Source: Vibrio chagasii (GTDB lineage: Bacteria; Pseudomonadota; Gammaproteobacteria; Enterobacterales; Vibrionaceae). From it: DNA of 64,000 nt. The position numbers and the translations under genes were made by a program. The notes beneath the pieces are model-generated. The model worked only from the letters and a program-made list of their open reading frames with translations, searched no databases and was not told where the DNA came from. This document shows, piece by piece, positions 57,049-64,000 of the stretch. The first letter of the stretch is position 1; each line of letters begins with the position of its first letter. Where the stretch lies: assembly GCF_002954585.1 (NCBI RefSeq), contig NZ_MSCI01000001.1:1054001-1118000 (forward strand). The letters run 5' to 3'.

Positions 57049-60000
57049 CTAGTTTGGCCTTGGTTTAAAGCCATACCCCCAAGACACCAAACGCCCGTCA
57101 TTTTTTATTGCATGAAAAGAATGACCAGATGAGTAAATATCTTTCACACCCCCCGTAAGGTCAACACCGGTATTGTTATTTCCTCCACACCTAGCTTCAC
57201 CGAAAACTTCTACGGTTCCGTCAAATTTCAATGCCGCCAGAGCAGTATTACCATAGCAAGAGTTTTTGAGGATTTTTTTAACATCTTTTAACATATTGTT
57301 AGGAATATAAGAATGACTATCATCGCCCCAAATAATACTAGAGCCATCAGTTTTACGAATGAAAAAACCACCACCAATACTACTAACCACATCTTTTACA
57401 CCTGAAAGTGTCTCAGTCGGAACCTCTTCTTCACTATGAGTACTAGGATTATAACGCCCCCCCCAAATAGTCAGCGTATTGGTCTTACGATTGAGCGCTC
57501 CAAATTTTCTGTATGTTGGTACTATCTTATCTATATCTTTTAACCACATGGACGCTGTTGTTGCCCCACCATAAGAATTTAGCCCCCAATTTGTCACAGT
57601 CCCATTATTCCATAACACGGCAAATGCGAGCCCTGTTGAATATAGTACCTTATCCATTTTTTTTATATCGAGTGTTGTAGGATGAGGGGTCTTACGCGAA
57701 GGGTAACGATACAGGGGTCCAAGTTGTTGAGTCCTCCCCGACACATGAATCAGTAATACATGAGTCTCAGTACCCATAATATCTACAATGTAGTGTGCAC
57801 GTGGAGTAGGGTAAGGATCATAAAGACCCCAAACTTTTCCGCAAACAAACACCTCACCGTTTTCGAGCAAGATCACGAAACCATTAGTCACGGCTTTAAC
57901 CTTTTTAACTCTGATCGTGCTCGTATCAATTCCACAAGACATTGTCTTACCCGAGGATTTACCCCAAACTTCTACAGAACGGTCAGGCTTAATAGCAAGC
58001 CAGCTTTCACTGGATCCAATTAATTCATCGACGTCTTGAACACCTTTAAGATTATTTAGATGGGGATGGTGCGGGGCAAAAGTATAGGCCGTATTGTTAT
58101 TGTTATTATTGGTGATAATACCAAAGCCTGCTCCTGATCCCACAAGGTTTGTTATGTTTTGATAACCACGCACTTTTAAAATAGCTGGTGGTACGGTGCC
58201 GCCTAAAGATTGCTGAGCCCAGACTACATCAACGGTACCATCAGAACTCAGCGCGGTACCATAGCCGAAACTGTCTAAAGCAAATTTTATAACCCCTTTT
58301 TGTATAAATCGAGGTTGCCACACATTTGACCTTGCCTTAGATACTGAAGCAATAATAACAAGGTTGTCATTCGCGGCATTAGCACTGGCCTCGATAACCA
58401 CTTCCCCATTTTGGTTAGTGGTACCAGTCATGCTGACTGTTCCGCCTGTTAGCTGACGAACTATCGGCTGAGATGTTGTAATGCCGTCTAACGCATTCCC
58501 TGACCAAGTAAAAGTCACGGCATGACCAGAGATAGGGTTATTATTTTTATCGGTAAGAATATAAGTCGCCTTTATCTTATCTGTGCCATTAGCGATTGCC
58601 GAAGAGACGGCTCCTGGCTTTATTTCTAATGAATTCACATTTGACGCATCGCCTATCAGGGTCACTAACGGGCTTTTTACCGAGTCTGATGAATCAGAAG
58701 CATCGATATAAAACGATCCCGCTTTGGTACCACGAACAAAGATTCTGATTTTCAAGGAATCATTTGGATCGCTCTTAGAAGACAAGGTCACTTCCGCATC
58801 ATCCAAACTCCCGCGTTTTACCGTTAACGTCGGAGATTGGCTGATATCTTTTTTGGTTAAAGTCGCAATCCAATGCTCTTTGCCGTCGGCAACAGCGATA
58901 TTAGTACGCATCCTCAATCCGAATGAGCTGTTCTGTACACAAGTGACATAGTATGGGCCAAGATTTTTAGACACAGTATTGGCTTTAAGATCATAACCAG
59001 CAAAAACAATGTTTCCGTTGTTGTTGGTTTGAGTCAGATAGTGTTTATCTTTTGGCCATTTTTTCTTTTTGTCTAGCCTATTTTCCTCAACGTGCAGCGA
59101 TTGCATTTCACTCACGGTTGGCAGTCGCCCTCTGGATGCACAATACTGCTGCCCAGACTGATCGTTAAATGCAGACAGTGTATTCTTAACGCCTGTATCC
59201 CACTCAGGGGCAACATGAAAAACGTTAAACACGCTTTGTATATACCGTTCTGGTGCCGTAAAAAACTCGCTACCAATCGCTATTTGCTCCCAAGTTCGTG
59301 GCCTTAAGTCCGCATTCACTGTAATTTTCATTTGGCCCATACTATAGCCACCGTAATGGTCTGCGACGATGTAGCTAACGATATGCTCGCCAGCTTTTTG
59401 AGCTTTGAAAGTAAATTGAGTGTTAGTGACTGAGTCTTTATCAGTTGGTTGAACAACCCCCGTCATGCTTTGTACTGCCAAAAGTTGATAACCTTGGCCA
59501 TCAGGCTCAGTTATAGTCGCACCCGAAGTCTTTAAATCAATCGTCAGGCTGACACCGGCATCCACCTCTGTTTTATAGTCAAGATTTGGTTTGCCTATTT
59601 GTGGCGGTAAATTCACTTTATCAGAAATAGTGACATAGACAGCACCAACTTTATCCTGATCTGTTTTGCTAGGATGACTCAAGGTATAAACAATCCGATT
59701 CCAGCCCGACATTGTAGGCGGTTTATAGCTGAAGGTAGTGCCTGATTTATATACAACGGCCCCCTTATTATCGCCTTGAACATTTAACGCAGCTTGATCT
59801 ACCAATTGATAGCCTGCGGGAAAGTCGGTCGCTAGTAGCTGTTTAAGATCGATATCAACCGCATTGCCATCAACTTGTAACGCGCGCGATATCGGAGGTA
59901 ACGTAGGTTGAAGTGCATTACTTGCAAATACAATCACTTCAGCCGAGGCAGATGCATCAAGTGAAGAAGCACTATACGTGTAACGGCATAACGACGGGTT

Positions 60001-60333
60001 ACTTCGTACACTCACCTCAAAACCATGGTCTTTCACCGTCGCATCCTGGCAATCAGGATCCTCGGTTGTCACCGAGTTCACCTGAATAGAAGAGGTTTTG
60101 GATGAATACTTTGACAACTCAACATATTGAGTCCGACCCGGTGCGATAACTTCAAAGCCATCGCTCACTGTAAAGCCTTGTCTAACAGTACCTGAGTGAG
60201 TCGTGTCTGCTGCTGACGCACTCTTCTGTCCATCATCACTTTGATTACAAGCACTCACCAAAGTGATAAAAGTGATAATGAGCCAATGCTTTAGTTGGAA
60301 TAGATTTCGTATGTCACTAAAAGTCTTTGTCAT
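57049..60333 (-). CDS. Large lipoprotein adhesin with invasin-like and RCC1-like regions
   Basis: The 1094-residue protein has a lipoprotein signal (LVSACNQS, Cys29). Residues about 60-340 look like tandem beta domains; about 345-470 matches the lectin-like part of invasins (DUF823-type: RGRLPTVSEMQSL, QYCASRG, YVTCVQ). A Big_1-like bacterial Ig domain (about 570-670, ADGTDKIKATYILTDKNNNP) follows. From about 690 to the end there are RCC1-like repeats with the cores VEVWGK, VTNWGLN, LTIWGG, SIIWGD, VEVFGE and VSWGYG, likely a beta-propeller. It is three bases from the tip gene and ends the fimbrial operon. Surface display and binding are inferred. Confidence 0.85.
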   Translation of the reverse strand: MTKTFSDIRNLFQLKHWLIITFITLVSACNQSDDGQKSASAADTTHSGTVRQGFTVSDGFEVIAPGRTQYVELSKYSSKTSSIQVNSVTTEDPDCQDATVKDHGFEVSVRSNPSLCRYTYSASSLDASASAEVIVFASNALQPTLPPISRALQVDGNAVDIDLKQLLATDFPAGYQLVDQAALNVQGDNKGAVVYKSGTTFSYKPPTMSGWNRIVYTLSHPSKTDQDKVGAVYVTISDKVNLPPQIGKPNLDYKTEVDAGVSLTIDLKTSGATITEPDGQGYQLLAVQSMTGVVQPTDKDSVTNTQFTFKAQKAGEHIVSYIVADHYGGYSMGQMKITVNADLRPRTWEQIAIGSEFFTAPERYIQSVFNVFHVAPEWDTGVKNTLSAFNDQSGQQYCASRGRLPTVSEMQSLHVEENRLDKKKKWPKDKHYLTQTNNNGNIVFAGYDLKANTVSKNLGPYYVTCVQNSSFGLRMRTNIAVADGKEHWIATLTKKDISQSPTLTVKRGSLDDAEVTLSSKSDPNDSLKIRIFVRGTKAGSFYIDASDSSDSVKSPLVTLIGDASNVNSLEIKPGAVSSAIANGTDKIKATYILTDKNNNPISGHAVTFTWSGNALDGITTSQPIVRQLTGGTVSMTGTTNQNGEVVIEASANAANDNLVIIASVSKARSNVWQPRFIQKGVIKFALDSFGYGTALSSDGTVDVVWAQQSLGGTVPPAILKVRGYQNITNLVGSGAGFGIITNNNNNNTAYTFAPHHPHLNNLKGVQDVDELIGSSESWLAIKPDRSVEVWGKSSGKTMSCGIDTSTIRVKKVKAVTNGFVILLENGEVFVCGKVWGLYDPYPTPRAHYIVDIMGTETHVLLIHVSGRTQQLGPLYRYPSRKTPHPTTLDIKKMDKVLYSTGLAFAVLWNNGTVTNWGLNSYGGATTASMWLKDIDKIVPTYRKFGALNRKTNTLTIWGGRYNPSTHSEEEVPTETLSGVKDVVSSIGGGFFIRKTDGSSIIWGDDSHSYIPNNMLKDVKKILKNSCYGNTALAALKFDGTVEVFGEARCGGNNNTGVDLTGGVKDIYSSGHSFHAIKNDGRLVSWGYGFKPRPN

Positions 60334-60336
60334 ATA

Positions 60337-61359
60337 TTAAATCCTCGGCTCGATGAGAAAGCGAAATATACCTCTATACTTGCCTGTTTTAAGTTCATTC
60401 AATTTCTTATTGTCAAAAAATATTCTCAAATTAAAGGGCAAAACGTTTAAGTTTCCGGCATTATCGATATATGTGCTCTGGACCCTTACGTTATTATCAC
60501 GTAATAGTATTTTGTCTTCACAACGCGAACATTCGACACTAAAAGGTATGGTTTTATTCTCTGGTCCAATTAAATGATAATTCCCGGCATCTTCACTATA
60601 CAAAGATAGTTTTAAGCCCAAAGGGAAAACTCCTTCAGCTGTGAATGTGCATAAAATATTGCCTGAAACATTGTCCCTACGGTCGTATCTTGTCGTCATC
60701 GATTGATTTGATTGAAGACATGGTGATCTTACTGTGTTGAGCACAGCCGGTTCATAATTAACAGATATCGTCAATGGCACAGATAAAGTATGCCGAGCAC
60801 GAACTCCAGACATTGGAACGACATAATCATACTCGACCGTAATTGTTGACTGACCAGTATAAATACCTCGAATAGCTTTGACGTCGGTGAATGATTTTAG
60901 TAGTGTACTTCTATCCACAGCCTTGAATATTGGCCGAAAATGAGTGAATGGGGTTGCCTCAGTCGTTAGATTGATTAGCTTTTCCCCTTGCCCAACGCCA
61001 TTAGCAATGATTAGAACACCGTCAAGAGTCAGCTGAGTAGAACCTGAACCCTTATAAGAGCGAAGGTTATCCACTTTTGGGCTCATGTACTCAAAGCCGA
61101 TTATTTCGAGCGGAATAGAGACTGTTTGACCTCCTCCCCTCAAAGTAATACTTTGGTTAGCACTAATCCGAGCTTGAGTGAAAGCCTTAGCGCTAGGAAG
61201 ACCATAACTTAGAAACCAATTACTAGGAACAAAGCCATTTGTGACGCTTTCACTTTGATTCCAACGAACGTTATCGCCTCGAATATCTACAGTTAAAAGG
61301 ACAGCTTGGGCGGGAGCAATAAATAATAATATCGCTACCGTTAAAAATAGATTCCACAT
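60337..61359 (-). CDS. CS1-type fimbrial minor/tip subunit (CooD-like)
   Basis: The 340-residue protein has a signal peptide (cleavage near PAQA-VL) and repeated hydrophobic beta strands, with paired Cys (SPCLQS/ILCTF and VECSRCEDK). Length and position after the chaperone fit the tip subunit of class 5 (alpha) fimbriae, which starts pilus assembly and binds the host surface. Three bases separate it from both neighbours. Confidence 0.75.
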   Translation of the reverse strand: MWNLFLTVAILLFIAPAQAVLLTVDIRGDNVRWNQSESVTNGFVPSNWFLSYGLPSAKAFTQARISANQSITLRGGGQTVSIPLEIIGFEYMSPKVDNLRSYKGSGSTQLTLDGVLIIANGVGQGEKLINLTTEATPFTHFRPIFKAVDRSTLLKSFTDVKAIRGIYTGQSTITVEYDYVVPMSGVRARHTLSVPLTISVNYEPAVLNTVRSPCLQSNQSMTTRYDRRDNVSGNILCTFTAEGVFPLGLKLSLYSEDAGNYHLIGPENKTIPFSVECSRCEDKILLRDNNVRVQSTYIDNAGNLNVLPFNLRIFFDNKKLNELKTGKYRGIFRFLIEPRI

Positions 61360-61362
61360 GCC

Positions 61363-62127
61363 TTAACCTCTGGGGTTATTAAAATGATAGGTCTTTTCAA
61401 CCCTGAATTTATTGGCATGAGAAATCAGAGATACCTCAAATTTGTTTTGATTCTTCATCTTCTCAGGCAATTCAAGGACTAATCTTCGGCCAGACAGTAC
61501 AACAACTGAAACAGCACACTCACTTTTTTCCATCTCTTCAGTATTATCATCACAACTGCTGACTGATGCGCTGAAATACCCCTTACCGTAGTTAAAAATC
61601 TCCACTTTATCGCCGAGATATGTAAACTCATATTCAATAGGTGGGGTTTGTTTGGCAGGTAAAACGACAAAAGGGGCAAAACCAAAAGTCACAAGAACTG
61701 GATTCTTTGTCTCGCCATTAGCCTCACTCATATAAGGTGTTGGAATGATATTTAACTGGTAAATCCGGTCTTCATGATCAGACCATTCGCTCATTGGTAA
61801 GATATTCCTTACAACAACTTTTTTATGAAATCCAGGATCGATGATTGTACGCGCAGGCGTTGCTTCAACTTCCCATTTTTCTATATTATTTCGAGTATAA
61901 GGTTCAAAGGTAAAGTCTCCATTTTCCAAATTCACTTTATTAATAGTGACATTGATAAACTGGCGTTGGCTATCAGAATTGGTTACGACTAGCTCTGCCT
62001 TACCCTTGGAATCTCCAAAACTTACCATCGTATCAATTGAAATAGCATAAACTTGGGAGCTAAGTAGAATAATCGCAAGCACCGAAGCACTTATTAGTGT
62101 ATTTTTTAAATTAGACATCATTGACAT
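61363..62127 (-). CDS. CS1-type periplasmic pilus chaperone (CooB-like)
   Basis: The 254-residue protein has a signal peptide ending near VYA-IS and a two-domain Ig-like fold. The N-terminal domain holds the subunit-binding segment (GKAELVVTNSDSQRQFINV, split by loops) and RIYQLNIIPTP; the C-terminal domain is beta rich with Cys pairs (SSCDDN, SECAV). It protects fimbrial subunits and passes them to the usher encoded just upstream. Confidence 0.8.
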   Translation of the reverse strand: MSMMSNLKNTLISASVLAIILLSSQVYAISIDTMVSFGDSKGKAELVVTNSDSQRQFINVTINKVNLENGDFTFEPYTRNNIEKWEVEATPARTIIDPGFHKKVVVRNILPMSEWSDHEDRIYQLNIIPTPYMSEANGETKNPVLVTFGFAPFVVLPAKQTPPIEYEFTYLGDKVEIFNYGKGYFSASVSSCDDNTEEMEKSECAVSVVVLSGRRLVLELPEKMKNQNKFEVSLISHANKFRVEKTYHFNNPRG

Positions 62128-62136
62128 AACCTTTTA

Positions 62137-63999
62137 CTAACTAGAACAGCGAGCAGATATAAAATAACTATTTGTTTTCGATTGAGAAAAGACACACGGA
62201 CCTTCAGATGAAGATAATTGGTAAGTTCCTTTGTTAATAAACTTAACTCTGAAAACACCATCATTAGATAGGGCTTCTACACCTCGACAATCATCTCCAA
62301 TACATTGTAAGTTTGTCACTGGTTTACCTTGATTATCACTAACAACATATATTTGGCTATTGTATTGATTAATTTGGCTATCGACTATTAATACTGTGCT
62401 AGGGTACATTATCTGAGTACGCGAAGGGTCACTTATATCTAGGTTTTGATATTCAGCATTGAGTTGGATTGTCACTTCATTGTAAGGCTGTAAGCTCACA
62501 ATATGCTCGGATATTGCATCAAACTCCCCCATAGATTTACTTCCATTATCGGAAATGACATCGTAATCGACAGTCATGCTATCTAAACCTTGGATTTCAG
62601 GAGATAAAATTGCGAATGATTCGCCAGTTTCATCGGTGAAGTTAACGCTATCTGCAGTAAAAATTTGAGTACCCGTAAATGAACCACTAAACATTTTAAT
62701 ATCATTGGTTCCGGTATAACCATAAGCATTAAAATGGCCATACCCCTCTTTCTTAAACAATTGCGCAGAAAGAGAAGTCTCTGGCTCGCTCGTTCCCACG
62801 GAGCCAGTAACAGTACCTGAATAATCTAAGCTATCACTAGAGTGAGAGTAAGTAAGCGCCGTCTCTGTTCGTTCTTTACCGTTTTTTTCAAAGTTAGTCG
62901 AGAATTGAGCCGTCAAATCACGACTAAAGTTATAAGATAGATAGATATTCGTTGAAATATTATCCGGAGTTGAGTTATCCATCATATTATAGTTGAGACT
63001 GAGACCAATATTGCCCCATGATGTCGCCTTCGACCAGCCTGCAATTAAATTATTACTGGTATAGCTACTATTGAAGTCAGAGTTTCCCTCCATTGCTCCT
63101 TTATTCTCTGAGTGTCTATAACTTAAGTAACCAGTACCATGAAAAATCTCTGCTGTTGTACCAATATCATAACGTAAAAAAGAACTTGGACTGTATAGTT
63201 GTGATGCTAGGTCAAGGGCTAATGAACGAGTGTTTTTTTCTAAGGACTCGACAGACAAAGACAGACCAAAATTAAAATCCAATGTGGCTGACTGATATGT
63301 ATCCCCGGTTGAAAAATAGCCCGCGACATAGTCAAGAGAAGTAGATTCCTGGAAAAAATATTTCGCCCCGACATTGGTATAAATATCATCTTTGTCGTGG
63401 AAAGTTAATCCACTTGCCAAAAGAAGATTTTCATCCCATTTATATGTTGAACGAAACTGACCAAAGTTCAATGAAGACATTTCGTTGAAATTATCACTCG
63501 TGACATCAAGCTGACCGACACTCAAGACATAGTCAACGCCCCTAATAGGCAGGTACAGGTCAGGAGTGTTCACAACTCGTCTTGTTTCGTCGACTAAAAC
63601 CTGCTCACCAGACTTCAACACTAATCTGACATCGTAACTGCCATTAGGTAACTCACTGTAATTAATGAATTGTTGGCCTGACGAAACAGCACGAGAAATC
63701 AACAAGCGGTCATCTTGATAAACATCTAACTGACCTGCTCGTAAAGCCATAAAGTACAATTTTAATTGATTGGCTTGACCACCCCGAACTAAATTCCCAC
63801 TGGTACCATAACTGATCCCCGTTGATGCATAGTTTGCCGTTTGATTAAGAAAGTCACTGGTATTAAAGGGGTCGTTCGTACTGGTGTAACCTGCAAACAC
63901 CCGATATGCGTCAAATTCATAATCATAGCCGGCTCTATAAATATCGCCTTTTGAGTGAGAATTTAGTTGTGACTCAACTTGAATAAAACCAAATGGCAA
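62137..63999 (-). CDS. CS1-type outer-membrane usher (CooC/TcfC-like), 5' end outside window
   Basis: At least 620 residues are present. Its middle is a beta-barrel with many alternating strands (residues about 180-440), then a CooC-type C-terminal domain (about 470-620) with paired Cys (CIGDDC, CVFSQS). The first residues in the window follow from a frame that runs off the edge; the listed Met is not the start. Ushers form the pore through which the pilus grows. It is nine bases from the chaperone gene. The major subunit is probably encoded beyond the right edge. Confidence 0.85.
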   Translation of the reverse strand: MPFGFIQVESQLNSHSKGDIYRAGYDYEFDAYRVFAGYTSTNDPFNTSDFLNQTANYASTGISYGTSGNLVRGGQANQLKLYFMALRAGQLDVYQDDRLLISRAVSSGQQFINYSELPNGSYDVRLVLKSGEQVLVDETRRVVNTPDLYLPIRGVDYVLSVGQLDVTSDNFNEMSSLNFGQFRSTYKWDENLLLASGLTFHDKDDIYTNVGAKYFFQESTSLDYVAGYFSTGDTYQSATLDFNFGLSLSVESLEKNTRSLALDLASQLYSPSSFLRYDIGTTAEIFHGTGYLSYRHSENKGAMEGNSDFNSSYTSNNLIAGWSKATSWGNIGLSLNYNMMDNSTPDNISTNIYLSYNFSRDLTAQFSTNFEKNGKERTETALTYSHSSDSLDYSGTVTGSVGTSEPETSLSAQLFKKEGYGHFNAYGYTGTNDIKMFSGSFTGTQIFTADSVNFTDETGESFAILSPEIQGLDSMTVDYDVISDNGSKSMGEFDAISEHIVSLQPYNEVTIQLNAEYQNLDISDPSRTQIMYPSTVLIVDSQINQYNSQIYVVSDNQGKPVTNLQCIGDDCRGVEALSNDGVFRVKFINKGTYQLSSSEGPCVFSQSKTNSYFISARCSS

Positions 64000-64000
64000 G

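Overview
The window looks like Vibrionaceae DNA, most likely from a marine Vibrio carrying LuxM/LuxN quorum sensing and a Vibrio-type M9 collagenase. Moderately AT-rich composition, many short strong terminators between convergent genes, and protein sequences close to known Vibrio families support this. The mix (collagenase, BCCT transporter, nadE, pyrC, a fimbrial operon) suggests the second chromosome, but that is an inference. I saw no rRNA, tRNA, CRISPR array or intact insertion sequence.

1-12 kb is mainly housekeeping: the tail of a leucine-rich-repeat-like protein, a lysophospholipid-type acyltransferase, a NadD-like adenylyltransferase beside nadE, a MOSC/ferredoxin-reductase fusion, a 52-residue Pmp3/YqaE membrane peptide, pyrC with a PurR-like operator and an SD-masking leader hairpin, a DUF808 membrane protein, an M14 peptidase and a BCCT osmolyte transporter. 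12-20 kb is a C2/C4 metabolism block: gabD-type dehydrogenase, malate synthase G, a LysR regulator and divergent isocitrate lyase, plus a small protein that is recognisably a piece of malate synthase G without its active site. 20-24 kb has an ADP-ribosyltransferase-like unknown protein, a cystatin-motif lipoprotein and a secreted collagenase.

24-28 kb is the luxM-luxN autoinducer synthase/hybrid sensor kinase operon. 28-34 kb carries three transporters, an AraC regulator and a quinone-reductase-like dehydrogenase. 34-37 kb is a FecBCD-type metal-chelate ABC importer behind a Zur-like palindrome, and 37-42 kb a LolD/FtsX-type ABC system with an AttH lipocalin lipoprotein. 42-45 kb is a stretch of small accessory genes that includes a nonsense-interrupted RDD gene and a truncated acetyltransferase. 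45-48 kb has endonuclease I, a soluble PAS-PAS chemoreceptor and a small unknown protein. 48.5-51.8 kb is a paired exporter-like ABC system downstream of a Fur-like site.

52-64 kb is cell-surface biology on the minus strand: two lipoproteins, a CSS-EAL c-di-GMP phosphodiesterase, an OmpA-like barrel protein and a tightly packed CS1-type (alpha) chaperone-usher operon whose last gene is a 1094-residue lipoprotein with invasin-like and RCC1-like domains. The usher runs off the right edge. The fimbrial genes and the nearby c-di-GMP phosphodiesterase fit a surface-attachment module. The quorum-sensing pair and the secreted collagenase may be linked to it functionally, but the sequence does not show this directly.
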